Shown: piece after piece, positions 15,847 through 24,632 of the stretch
Layout of the letters: each line of letters starts with the position of its first letter
Numbering within the stretch: the stretch's first letter is position 1
NCBI RefSeq assembly: GCF_009684755.1
Contig: NZ_BLBC01000013.1
Location: forward strand, 1,163 to 65,162
Reading direction: 5' to 3'
From: Capnocytophaga felis
GTDB taxonomy: Bacteria; Bacteroidota; Bacteroidia; Flavobacteriales; Flavobacteriaceae
DNA length: 64,000 bases
The notes under the pieces: generated by a model
Told to the model about the DNA's origin: nothing
What the model saw: the letters and a program-made list of their open reading frames with translations, nothing else
Database searches by the model: none
Position numbers and translations under genes: made by a program

Positions 15847-18576
15847 TTATGAAGTTTTTCCTTTATTAAGAAAACGTCCAATTTCCCCCAACCAAAGTAC
15901 AAAACTTGTTCCCCCTATGATTATTAGCCAATCGATTATTTTTAAAGGCGTAACGCTGAACATTTCCCCACCAAAAGTCGTGATAAAAATCTGCCCCAAA
16001 ACTATTATAAAGGCAATAAACATAAAACCTTGACTTCTTGACATTTGATGTAAAGTACTCTTTCCAGTTCGATAAGCTTTCGCGTTGAACATATTCCAGA
16101 ATTGAAGCATCACGAAAATGGAGAAAAATAGCGATAATTCATAAGCACTAAGTCCGTTCGGAACTTTTGAAAAATCAAAAAAGCACCCGAAATAATCAGA
16201 AATAGAAAATTGCGTAAGCGACTGAATGTCTGTATGCTTAAAGTATTGTACAAATCCAAAAAGCAGAATTACAAAAAATCCTCCTACTCCAAAAATAATT
16301 CGAGACATCACTGGAGTTACAATATTCGTATTCCTCTTTCTTGGAAGGTCATTCATTACCTCTTTACTTGGCGGAAGCGATGCCAAAGCCAATGCAGCAA
16401 AAGTATCCATAATCAAATTCACCCAAAGCATTTGCGTAACCGTAAGAGGCGATTCTGTTCCTAAAAATGCCCCGAGAAGCACGATAATACAAGCTACAAC
16501 ATTGATTGTAAGCTGAAACAAAATGAAACGCTGAATATTCAGATACAGCGAACGTCCCCACATAACCGCTTTCCCGATACTGGTAAACGAATTATCCAAA
16601 ATAGTAATATCACTGGCTTCTTTAGCCACCGAAGTTCCATCTCCCATTGAAAGTCCTACCTGAGCCGCTTTGAGTGCAGGAGCGTCATTGGTTCCGTCAC
16701 CTGTTACCGCTACCACTTCGTTTTTTTGTTGTAACAAATTGACTAATCGGGCTTTATCTAATGGTCGAGCTCTTGAAAGAACTCGTAAATCACCTAATCG
16801 TTGCGTTAATTCCTCATCATTCATCTCGGCAAACTCAGTTCCCGTAAGCATATTTTTATCAGAACAAGTTTCGTCCCAAAGTCCTATTTGTCGGGCGATT
16901 TCTTTGGCAGTTCCTGAAGTATCTCCCGTTACTATTTTCACCTGAATTCCAGCATTTAAACATTCTTTTATTGCTTGTGGAACATCTTCTCTGACAGGGT
17001 CACTGATGGCACAAATACCAACAAATTGCAAATCATTTACAGCCAATTTTCCGTTTTCAAAAACAGTTGTTTTTTCATCAAAAACTTTGTAAGCAAAACC
17101 AATGGTACGCATTGCTTGCGATTGATATTGCAGTAATCGTTCTTCAAAATCTTTTTGTGGAACCGGAGAGTTCAATCCGTTGGCTGAATGACAGAAATTC
17201 ATCACAATTTCAGGAGCTCCTTTTACATACAAAATACCTTTTCCAGCCTCGGACGACTTCACAAAAGTTGCCATATATTTACGTTCCGTAGAGAAAGTCA
17301 ATTGATTGATTATGTATGCTTTTTCCCGAATAGGAAGATAATTTTTTCCTCGTTCATTTAACCATAACAGCAACGCTCCTTCGGTAGGATTTCCTAAAAC
17401 TTGTGGTTTTTCTTTTTCAGAAAAATCAATATAAGCTGTGGAATTTATTGCCATCGACTCGGCTATAATTTGCGATAGTTTATCATCTCCCATTTCTTTG
17501 AAATTAGGAAAGAAAACTTCATAAATTTTCATCTGATTTTGAGTAAGCGTTCCCGTTTTATCGGTACAAATCACGGTAGTAGCTCCCATCGTTTCGCAAG
17601 CGTGCATCTTACGGACTAAATTATTGGTAGCCATCATACTACGCATACTATATGCCAAACTCAGTGTAACACTCATCGGCAAGCCCTCAGGAACGGCAAC
17701 CACAATGATAGTAATCGCAATCATCACAGTATTAAGGAAATACCCCCCGAAACTAATCCAATCAATTGGTAAATTTGCCGGATTTGAGAAATAAACCAAC
17801 AACCGACCAACAATTACCAGAAGTGCTATTCCATAACTCAATTTGGTAATGATACCTGCAAGTCTATTAAGTTGTTCATTTAAAGGCGTTTTTACTGAAT
17901 TATCTATCTGAACTCCTTCGAAAACTTTTCCATATTCAGTATTGTCGCCCACTTGTTTTACTTCAAAAATACAATGCCCATCTACAACTGAAGTGCCTCG
18001 ACAAATATAATTAGAAGGATACGTGGCTTCTGCCTCAAACTCTTCAGGATTTGTAGTTTTATGTATAACAGGTTCTCCCGTAAGAGTTGATTCATTGATT
18101 TGCAATGAAATAGCCTCCAAAAGTTCCCCATCGGCAGGGACTTCTTCTCCCGTTTCCAAAAGAATGATATCTCCTACAACAATATCATTTTTAAGTACTT
18201 GCGTAATATTGTCATTACGAATAACTTTATAGAGAATATCGTCATTGACTTTATTAAGGATTTCAAACTGTTTGTTGGCTTTCAGCTCAAAATAAAAAGC
18301 TACACCTGTTGCCAAAAAAATAGCAAACAGAATGCCTATAGGTTCCAAAAATACGTGAAAGCCTTCTCCTCCTGCAAAAAATTCATAGCACGAAACTCCG
18401 AAAGAAGCCACCAAAGCCACAAGTAAAATAATTATTATAGGGTCGGAAAGTTTTTCCAAAAACTGCTTCCAAAGAGGCTCGCCCTGAACTGAGGTAAGCG
18501 AGTTATTTCCAAATTTTTGGCGGTTTTCAAGCACTTGTGCATCTGAAAGACCTTTATAATGATTTTTTTCTGTCAT
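15847..18576 (-). CDS. calcium-translocating P-type ATPase
   Basis: This 909-residue integral membrane pump belongs to the P2 group, closest in look to SERCA/PMCA-type bacterial calcium exporters. It has the N-terminal cation-ATPase segment (YKGLSDAQVLENRQKFG), the TGEP actuator motif in STLTGEPV, the phosphorylation site CTDKTGTLTQ, the hinge TGDGTNDAPALK and the P2 cation site VAVPEGLPMSV in TM4. About ten membrane helices are visible. Calcium as substrate is an inference from family. It has its own -7 element, so it is probably independent of the kinase gene upstream. Confidence 0.88.
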   Translation of the reverse strand: MTEKNHYKGLSDAQVLENRQKFGNNSLTSVQGEPLWKQFLEKLSDPIIIILLVALVASFGVSCYEFFAGGEGFHVFLEPIGILFAIFLATGVAFYFELKANKQFEILNKVNDDILYKVIRNDNITQVLKNDIVVGDIILLETGEEVPADGELLEAISLQINESTLTGEPVIHKTTNPEEFEAEATYPSNYICRGTSVVDGHCIFEVKQVGDNTEYGKVFEGVQIDNSVKTPLNEQLNRLAGIITKLSYGIALLVIVGRLLVYFSNPANLPIDWISFGGYFLNTVMIAITIIVVAVPEGLPMSVTLSLAYSMRSMMATNNLVRKMHACETMGATTVICTDKTGTLTQNQMKIYEVFFPNFKEMGDDKLSQIIAESMAINSTAYIDFSEKEKPQVLGNPTEGALLLWLNERGKNYLPIREKAYIINQLTFSTERKYMATFVKSSEAGKGILYVKGAPEIVMNFCHSANGLNSPVPQKDFEERLLQYQSQAMRTIGFAYKVFDEKTTVFENGKLAVNDLQFVGICAISDPVREDVPQAIKECLNAGIQVKIVTGDTSGTAKEIARQIGLWDETCSDKNMLTGTEFAEMNDEELTQRLGDLRVLSRARPLDKARLVNLLQQKNEVVAVTGDGTNDAPALKAAQVGLSMGDGTSVAKEASDITILDNSFTSIGKAVMWGRSLYLNIQRFILFQLTINVVACIIVLLGAFLGTESPLTVTQMLWVNLIMDTFAALALASLPPSKEVMNDLPRKRNTNIVTPVMSRIIFGVGGFFVILLFGFVQYFKHTDIQSLTQFSISDYFGCFFDFSKVPNGLSAYELSLFFSIFVMLQFWNMFNAKAYRTGKSTLHQMSRSQGFMFIAFIIVLGQIFITTFGGEMFSVTPLKIIDWLIIIGGTSFVLWLGEIGRFLNKGKTS

Positions 18577-18595
18577 TTTAATTTAATTTTTGCCA

Positions 18596-18603
18596 CAAAA
18601 GTA
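18596..18603 (-). promoter_or_regulatory. -7 element for the P-type ATPase gene
   Basis: On the minus strand TACTTTTG lies 19 nt before the start codon. No -33 TTTG is found at the normal spacing. Confidence 0.4.
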
Positions 18604-18661
18604 GGCATTTTTTTGAAATAGAATAAAATAGATATTAACTGAAACAATGGGTTTTATATAC

Positions 18662-20437
18662 TTATTTATTGAAAAAACTTGTCATTTTTTTCACAATAGA
18701 AGTCTGAACATCAACACTTATCTTTTGGCTTTCCGCACTGAAACATTTATTTCTGGCTTCAATCCAATATTTTGTTTTTTTCGTTGGATTTATGGTTATT
18801 TCTTTTAAATTTGATACGTTTTGATCAGGTTCTTTATCAGATTTTAAAATAATTTCAGAGGCATTCATAACATTCCAGCGAAGTTTTGTTGGTGCTTCTC
18901 CTTTTGATGTATCTCCTGTAATCAACTCAAAACCAATAATCTGAGCCTTATGATGTACCACTATTTCAATCTCTTTTTCAAATTTTGTTTCGTTATCAAG
19001 AGCAATTACCTCAAGTTTATATTTTGTGGTTTTAGCTAAATTGATTTTGATTTCAGTTTTATTTTTAACCGTATTACAAATTCCTCCAGACCAAATATAG
19101 GCTTTCATTCCATTTTTGATATTCCAAGACAAAGTAACTGTTTCTCCGTATGTTACATCAAACTTATTTGATTTAAAATCAATAATTTGAGGTCTCGGAT
19201 AAACATCTATATCAATTGCTCGATATGCGTTTTCTGTTTGATTTTCAGAATTTTGAATTGGAATAGGAAAAAGAGTAAACAACGTGCTTTTAGTCATTTT
19301 CTTACGAGCCTTCCCTCTTAAAGGAACTGCCTTTTCTGAAATACTATCAAAGTCATTGTTTTTTAAGCAATTAACTTCTTGCTCTTTTTCTAAAAGATAA
19401 ACTTTAGAAGCATTTTTTACCCTCCAACTCAATTCAATTTCATCTCCTTCAAGTACAACAATTTTAGAAGCCGAAAATTGAATCATAAGCGGGCGAGGAA
19501 TGTTTAACTCAAAAGAAAGAATTTCATTCTTAACTCTCTGATTCAATTCTAAAAAAGAATATTCATCAATAGGTCGGATAGTTAAATAATTTGTATTTCT
19601 GACATAAACATCAAGAACAAATAACAAATCTTTAATTATTGGCGACAAATTTTGTAAATCTTTATAAATTTCGGAAGATTTCAGATTAAAAAAATCATTT
19701 TCCGAAAAAAGTAAATATTCACTTTCTTCCAATCGATATTTTTCCCACAAATCAGGATTTTCGATGATTGCCAAAACAGACAGATACACAATCAATTCAG
19801 AAAAATAATCTGCCGTTAAAGAAGATTTTTTGCTGTCAAAACGCGACGGATGCTGATAGCCTTTTAATCCTGAAACAACCTCTTCTTGCCCTTCGGTTTC
19901 CGGTATGCAAATAGAATCATAATCAATCAGACTAATGTTATTATTACTGTCTATCAATATATTACCGTGTTGCAAATCACCGTGGGAAATTTTATTTTCG
20001 TGAAGAGTTTTTACCATTTGCATAAATTTTTCAGCAAAATTCAGCAATTTCTCTTTGTCATAAAGATTTTCTTTTAGATAGTCCTTAAGCAACTGACCAT
20101 CAACCCACTCCATACGAATAGTATCGTGCAGAACACCATTTACCAGCAATCCTTTAGAGTCGTAGAAAAATTCTCCAAAGTAAGGCAATTTTCTGCTATT
20201 CAAATAATTAGAAATCGCTTGAAAACGTTCTCTTTCCCCATAAGGAGTATGCCACACCCGAAAAGCCCATTTCTTTCCTTGATGCTCCAATTTAAAAACC
20301 ATATTAAAGCCCCCCGTGTAGCAGAAAGGCTGTCCGTTTGCTTTTTTAACGGCAATAGCCCCCTGTAACTCAGTAACTTTAAGAAACTTCTCCAGATTCT
20401 TAACTGAAGTAATTATATTTTGCATATTGATAGCCAT
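18662..20437 (-). CDS. protein kinase with C-terminal beta-sandwich repeats (triad kinase)
   Basis: The N-terminal 270 residues form a protein kinase: catalytic loop HGDLQHGN (Asp154) and a metal-binding DYD (172-174) in place of DFG. The usual beta-3 lysine position has Arg (WAFRVW, residue 60), as seen in related bacterial kinases. After about residue 305 three similar Ig-like units follow, each opening with I-x-x-F and containing L(S/R)W(R/N)(V/I)(K/M)N. No membrane helix is seen. It follows the PP2C gene by 3 nt and is the last gene of the vWA-PP2C-kinase operon. Confidence 0.85.
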   Translation of the reverse strand: MAINMQNIITSVKNLEKFLKVTELQGAIAVKKANGQPFCYTGGFNMVFKLEHQGKKWAFRVWHTPYGERERFQAISNYLNSRKLPYFGEFFYDSKGLLVNGVLHDTIRMEWVDGQLLKDYLKENLYDKEKLLNFAEKFMQMVKTLHENKISHGDLQHGNILIDSNNNISLIDYDSICIPETEGQEEVVSGLKGYQHPSRFDSKKSSLTADYFSELIVYLSVLAIIENPDLWEKYRLEESEYLLFSENDFFNLKSSEIYKDLQNLSPIIKDLLFVLDVYVRNTNYLTIRPIDEYSFLELNQRVKNEILSFELNIPRPLMIQFSASKIVVLEGDEIELSWRVKNASKVYLLEKEQEVNCLKNNDFDSISEKAVPLRGKARKKMTKSTLFTLFPIPIQNSENQTENAYRAIDIDVYPRPQIIDFKSNKFDVTYGETVTLSWNIKNGMKAYIWSGGICNTVKNKTEIKINLAKTTKYKLEVIALDNETKFEKEIEIVVHHKAQIIGFELITGDTSKGEAPTKLRWNVMNASEIILKSDKEPDQNVSNLKEITINPTKKTKYWIEARNKCFSAESQKISVDVQTSIVKKMTSFFNK

Positions 20438-20440
20438 CGT

Positions 20441-21316
20441 CTAAAACTTATCAAATACACTTAATGTTGGGTTTTCCTCTTTTTTATCCACGATTTCTCC
20501 ATCAATTTTCTGCTCTCTGAAATCTGTATTCTCCAAATCGGTAAAATGAGTTACAGAATAATTGAATTCCTTTTGCTCATCATCTGTAACTTCAATTATT
20601 AAAACGGTAGAATCATCATTTTTCAATAAGTTTTCATCTCTCTGTTGCTGAATGATTTCCACAAAATCTTCCTGATTTTCAATATTTAATAATGAATCTA
20701 CTGCTTTTCTGACATCTTTTTTAAGTTCCGAAATAAACCATTCCGAAACGGCATCTGTCATCAGGAAAAAAGTTCCTTCTTTAATTTTTTCCTCAACCGA
20801 CATACATAGTTCTCCTCGCTGATTATTCTCAATGCTTGCCAAATAATCAGGATAGTTATCAAAAACAAAATCTCTTTTGTTAGGATATTTCAATACACAC
20901 TGAAAATCAGAACAATACTTAGGAACAAAGAATAAAAAACTATCTCCAATAAATTGTGCAATCCACTTATTTTCATTTTGTAGAAACGCTAAGCCGATAA
21001 AAGTTGCTGCTGCAAATTCTTTTTTACTATACTTTGTTTTTACAAACCACTTTACATTTGGCAGTTGAACAATTTCTTCAATGTTTTGTTGCCATTCTTT
21101 CTGACATTTGTTTATAAATTCCGAATCTACCCAACTCGTGCCTTTCACGTAATTATCCACCAAAATTTGCGACCATATTTCAGAGAAAAAAGAAATTGAT
21201 ACTCCGTCAGAAACTGCAAATCGATGCCTTTCCGTATTGAAAGCATAACTATCTGCACAATCGGAATATAATTCTGATTTCTTGTTAGTTACAAATCCTT
21301 TTATGGTAAATTTCAT
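20441..21316 (-). CDS. PP2C-type serine/threonine phosphatase (triad phosphatase)
   Basis: The 291-residue protein has PP2C motifs in order: FAVSDGVS (Asp-Gly metal site), FIGDSFLF, MTDAVSEW and NDDSTVLII near residue 240. It should remove phosphates placed by the kinase encoded 3 nt downstream. A C-terminal tail of about 40 acidic residues follows the domain. It lies 15 nt after the vWA gene, so the three genes are almost certainly co-transcribed. It appears cytosolic, with no signal or membrane segment. Confidence 0.85.
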   Translation of the reverse strand: MKFTIKGFVTNKKSELYSDCADSYAFNTERHRFAVSDGVSISFFSEIWSQILVDNYVKGTSWVDSEFINKCQKEWQQNIEEIVQLPNVKWFVKTKYSKKEFAAATFIGLAFLQNENKWIAQFIGDSFLFFVPKYCSDFQCVLKYPNKRDFVFDNYPDYLASIENNQRGELCMSVEEKIKEGTFFLMTDAVSEWFISELKKDVRKAVDSLLNIENQEDFVEIIQQQRDENLLKNDDSTVLIIEVTDDEQKEFNYSVTHFTDLENTDFREQKIDGEIVDKKEENPTLSVFDKF

Positions 21317-21331
21317 TATAAAATGTATCTA

Positions 21332-22171
21332 TTATTTAGAGCTTGAACCGAAGCTAATAAATTTGATAAAACTATCTGCACTTGCATTGGAAATAAACCC
21401 TCGAGAATTAGGACGTATGTCAAAATCATATCTTCTTCCCACTTCTTTGTAGGCTCTTGGTACTTTGCTTGAAATGCTAAACAAGAATTTTGCATTTTCA
21501 TCAGGCAATTCCAATGAACTTTCCTCAAAACGGCACTCTCTTCCTATTCCTAAATGAATATTGAAAACCAGAGGATTACCATCTTCCATATGCATACTCA
21601 TTATATCATAAGCCTTATTGGTTGTGTTACGGATATCCTCATCGTCATCATCTTTTCCTGTAAAAGGAAAGCCATCTGAAATATTAATAATTACAGGTGC
21701 CGGATTTTTTGGTTTCTTTTCTATCCAAGCGGTAACAAGTTGTTTTGCAAACTCAAATGCCTCTGCCATAGGAGTAAGACCATTTTCAGGACAGGTAGGC
21801 TCAATGAAAATCGGAACTTCTTCTTCTATTTCGATAAATCCGCCATCGCCATCAGGAATATTTTTTTTGACAGCCTCAAAACGCAACGGGCTTTCAGCAA
21901 AAGAGCCTATGTATCCGGAACGAATATCATCTACTGAAGTGCCTCCCTTTCCTCCATAACCGATAAGAGAAATGAACAAACGGTCTTTCACCATATTTCC
22001 GCTACTGCACTGCAAAATCAAGTCATTAATTGTTTCATTAATAACAGAAGCCGTAAATTCAGCTTTGTTTTTATCTGCAGTGAATTCCTCCTGCATTGAA
22101 GCAGATTGATCTATCAAAAAAATAATAAAACCCGGCGTGGCCGAGCTCCACATTGTAGTGTAATTATCCAT
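21332..22171 (-). CDS. TerY-like von Willebrand factor A domain protein
   Basis: This protein of 279 residues is nearly all one vWA domain. The MIDAS metal site is visible as DQSASM near residue 21, with a later Thr in GLTPMAEAF and Asp in NISDGFPFTG. The frame is open 27 codons further upstream, but those lie across the promoter, and MDNYTTMWSS is the natural start. It is the first gene of the triad with PP2C phosphatase and kinase. This pattern matches the TerY-P arrangement described by comparative genomics for stress-linked phospho-signalling. No other ter genes are in the window. Confidence 0.85.
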   Translation of the reverse strand: MDNYTTMWSSATPGFIIFLIDQSASMQEEFTADKNKAEFTASVINETINDLILQCSSGNMVKDRLFISLIGYGGKGGTSVDDIRSGYIGSFAESPLRFEAVKKNIPDGDGGFIEIEEEVPIFIEPTCPENGLTPMAEAFEFAKQLVTAWIEKKPKNPAPVIINISDGFPFTGKDDDDEDIRNTTNKAYDIMSMHMEDGNPLVFNIHLGIGRECRFEESSLELPDENAKFLFSISSKVPRAYKEVGRRYDFDIRPNSRGFISNASADSFIKFISFGSSSK

Positions 22172-22193
22172 AATTCCTTTCTTTAAAACATCA

Positions 22194-22201
22194 CAAAGGT
22201 A
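22194..22201 (-). promoter_or_regulatory. -7 element of the vWA-PP2C-kinase operon
   Basis: TACCTTTG on the minus strand lies 22 nt before the vWA start codon. No good -33 element is seen. Confidence 0.45.
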
Positions 22202-22355
22202 AAAATATTTTTGAAATATCATTATATTTTTTATTTTTAAATTCATTTTCAAGCATATAAGCTTATAAAAAATCCATAGAAAATTAGAAAAAATGCTTTT
22301 CCAAAAATCAACTTTTCATCAATTTTTCAATAAAAAATTGGTGAAATTATGCGAT

Positions 22356-22373
22356 TTGGCACGGATTTAGATA
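22356..22373 (+). promoter_or_regulatory. possible sigma54-like site
   Basis: TTGGCACGGATTTAGA has a perfect -24 block (TGGCAC) but a weak -12 block (TTAGA where TTGCA is expected). It lies about 30 nt before the DUF4476 gene, which has no TAnnTTTG element. Confidence 0.3.
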
Positions 22374-22401
22374 TTCTGTAAACAAACCAAAAAATATTTT
22401 T

Positions 22402-23181
22402 ATGCAAAAGATTAGTTTACTTCTACTATTGTTTGCCTCCATTGTGAGTAATGCTCAAGAAATTGGCAGTGCGGGACGTTGGTTAAAAAACGAAAATCGG
22501 AGGGATGTCGCCATTGACCGCGGGCTAAACACAAATTACAATTATCGATGGGAAATGACTTACGATGCAGGTTATGCCGAAGTTTTTATTCGTATTCCTG
22601 AAATGGGGCGTTTTACCATTAGCTTGGGAGACCAAGAAATTTCAAGTAGTACCGGAATGTTCCGATTTTTTGATGTGTATGCCAAAACTCAACAACTTAA
22701 CATTTGGTATGGACGAAATCTAATATACTGTGTTACAATAACTCCGCGTGACAACACACGTTTAGTATTGGATTTTTTCTCACAAAGAGGATTGTTCCTT
22801 TTAGAGGAAATAAACCTTAACAATGTTCGAGAAGTGTATTACGGAAGAAGATGGAATGACGTTTGGAATAATGCATATGGAAGAAGAACTATGGATTATA
22901 ACAATTTCGGTTCTTTTTTCAAAATGTTTAAAAATCAATCATTTGACGATGACAAACTGAAATTCTTCAGAATGCAGAAAAACACAACATCTTTTACTAC
23001 AAAACAAATCGCCGATATGATGAAGTGTTTGAGTTTTGATGATAATCGTTTGATATTAGCAAAAGAAGCCTTCTATAATGTAATTGACCGCGAAAATTAC
23101 TACAAACTACACGAGAGTTTCTCTTTCAGAAGTACAGCAAATAAATTCGCTGACTTTTTAGAAGACGCCGATGATGACTAA
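22402..23181 (+). CDS. secreted DUF4476 protein
   Basis: The 259-residue exported protein has a signal peptide (MQKISLLLLLFASIVSNAQ). An N-terminal beta-rich segment is followed by a DUF4476 domain from about residue 165: FGSFFKMFKNQSFDDDKLKF, then FTTKQIADMMKCLSFDDNRL and a final NYYKLHESFSF. DUF4476 is a small helical module found mainly in Bacteroidota envelope proteins; its function is not known. It ends with an acidic tail. It is monocistronic. Confidence 0.8.
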   Translation: MQKISLLLLLFASIVSNAQEIGSAGRWLKNENRRDVAIDRGLNTNYNYRWEMTYDAGYAEVFIRIPEMGRFTISLGDQEISSSTGMFRFFDVYAKTQQLNIWYGRNLIYCVTITPRDNTRLVLDFFSQRGLFLLEEINLNNVREVYYGRRWNDVWNNAYGRRTMDYNNFGSFFKMFKNQSFDDDKLKFFRMQKNTTSFTTKQIADMMKCLSFDDNRLILAKEAFYNVIDRENYYKLHESFSFRSTANKFADFLEDADDD

Positions 23182-23204
23182 AAGCAAAATTTCAAGAAAA
23201 AAAC

Positions 23205-23260
23205 AAACCTCCTGACCTTGTTGCAAACAACTAAAAAAACAACAAGGTTAGGTTTTTATC
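23205..23260 (+). terminator. terminator of the DUF4476 gene
   Basis: ACCTTGTTG and CAACAAGGT pair, extended by AAACCT / AGGTTT across a small bulge, followed by T-rich sequence. Confidence 0.7.
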
Positions 23261-23289
23261 TTTTTGAACTTCAACTTTTTTGTTAATTT

Positions 23290-23320
23290 TTTGCATACTT
23301 AAAAAATTTGATTACATTTG
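23290..23320 (+). promoter_or_regulatory. promoter of the sufE operon
   Basis: TTTG (23290-23293), 19 nt, TACATTTG (23313-23320), 16 nt before the sufE start codon. Confidence 0.7.
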
Positions 23321-23336
23321 CCCACAAATTTTCAAT

Positions 23337-23759
23337 ATGTCAATTCAGCAAATTCAAAATGAGATTGTAGAAGAATTTTCTTTCTTTGATGATTGGATGC
23401 AACGATATGAGTATCTGATTGAACTTGGAAAATCTTTACCATTGATTGATGACAAATACAAAACAGACGATTACACAATCAAGGGTTGCCAAAGTAAAGT
23501 TTGGTTATTTGCCGAACTTCAACAAGGAAAAGTAGTGTACACCGCTGATAGTGACGCTATTATCACAAAAGGAATCATTGCTTTACTTGTGCGTGTTTTT
23601 TCAAATCAAACACCAGAAGATATTGTAAAGGCGGACACTGCCTTTATTGACCAAATAGGGCTAAAAGAACATCTCTCACCCACACGTGCCAATGGCTTGG
23701 TAAGTATGATTGAGCAAATGAAACGCTATGCACTTGTTTATCAACTAAAAGAATCTTAA
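23337..23759 (+). CDS. sufE: SufE cysteine desulfuration protein
   Basis: This protein of 140 residues accepts sulfur from the SufS cysteine desulfurase and passes it to the SufBCD scaffold for Fe-S cluster building. The active Cys51 sits in YTIKGCQSKVWL. The frame opens 19 codons upstream, but these overlap the promoter, so MSIQQIQ is taken as the start. It is followed after 4 nt by a SufT-like gene. sufBCDS themselves are not in the window. Confidence 0.93.
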   Translation: MSIQQIQNEIVEEFSFFDDWMQRYEYLIELGKSLPLIDDKYKTDDYTIKGCQSKVWLFAELQQGKVVYTADSDAIITKGIIALLVRVFSNQTPEDIVKADTAFIDQIGLKEHLSPTRANGLVSMIEQMKRYALVYQLKES

Positions 23760-23763
23760 AAAT

Positions 23764-24087
23764 ATGTCCGATACAATTGATACAGAAGCTTTAGGCGAAA
23801 AAATTGTTGAAACGTTAAAAACAATTTACGACCCCGAAATTCCCGTTGATATCTATGAATTAGGGCTGATTTACGATGTATTCGTAAATGAAAATTTTGA
23901 TGTGAAGATTCTGATGACACTCACTACACCTAATTGCCCAGTAGCAGAAATTCTGCCTGTGGAAGTTCAGGAAAAAGTGAAAAGCATTGACGAAATTAAT
24001 GATGTGGAGGTAGAAATCACTTTTGACCCGCCTTGGCATCAGGATATGATGAGTGAAGTAGCTAAATTAGAATTAGGATTTTTGTAA
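23764..24087 (+). CDS. sufT: SufT-like MIP18/DUF59 Fe-S assembly protein
   Basis: The 107-residue protein is a stand-alone DUF59 (MIP18) domain. It has the signature TIYDPEIPVDIYELGLIYDV, the conserved Cys in TTPNCPVAE and the closing FDPPWHQDMMSE. Such proteins help with Fe-S cluster maturation or delivery. It sits between sufE and a DUF2480 gene, spacing 4 and 11 nt, so one transcript is likely. Confidence 0.92.
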   Translation: MSDTIDTEALGEKIVETLKTIYDPEIPVDIYELGLIYDVFVNENFDVKILMTLTTPNCPVAEILPVEVQEKVKSIDEINDVEVEITFDPPWHQDMMSEVAKLELGFL

Positions 24088-24098
24088 AATAGTTTCCT

Positions 24099-24605
24099 TT
24101 GGCTGACGAAATTATAAATAGAGTAACTAAAAGTCCGTTGGAAGTTTTTGATTTAGAAGACTTTTATCCAACAGAAAGGCGAGTTTTATTCGATTTGAAA
24201 GATTTTCTTTTTGAAGGACTCATTTTGAGAGAAAAAGATTTCAGAGAGCAATTGGAAAACCATCCTTGGACTGATTACAGCGATTGTTTTGTTGCAATTG
24301 ATAACTCAGCTGATGCGATTGTTCCTGCGTGGGCTTTTATGCTTGTAGCTTCAAAATTACAACCTTACGCAAAAAAAGTTGTACAAGGAAATTTAACCGA
24401 TTTAGAAAACTCTGTTTTTCAAGAAATTATCTCTGAAATAGATTTTTCTTATCTTGAAGGAAAACCCGTTATAATTAAAGGATGTTCCAAAAAACCAATT
24501 CCTGAAAATGCTTATGTTTTGGCTTTACAAAAAATTCAGCCTATTGCAAAAAGCATAATGTACGGGGAAGCTTGTTCAACAGTACCTATTTTTAAAAGAA
24601 AATAA
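24099..24605 (+). CDS. DUF2480 family protein
   Basis: This 168-residue cytosolic protein belongs to DUF2480, a Bacteroidota family usually found next to suf genes. Its role is not known; the context suggests a part in Fe-S metabolism. The start codon is TTG (24099), followed by ADEIINRV, which begins the family's conserved region; no ATG lies close enough upstream. Two cysteines, in KGCSKKP and EACSTVP, lie near the C-terminus. Confidence 0.8.
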   Translation: MADEIINRVTKSPLEVFDLEDFYPTERRVLFDLKDFLFEGLILREKDFREQLENHPWTDYSDCFVAIDNSADAIVPAWAFMLVASKLQPYAKKVVQGNLTDLENSVFQEIISEIDFSYLEGKPVIIKGCSKKPIPENAYVLALQKIQPIAKSIMYGEACSTVPIFKRK

Positions 24606-24632
24606 ACTTAAATTAATTAAATATTTTAACAG

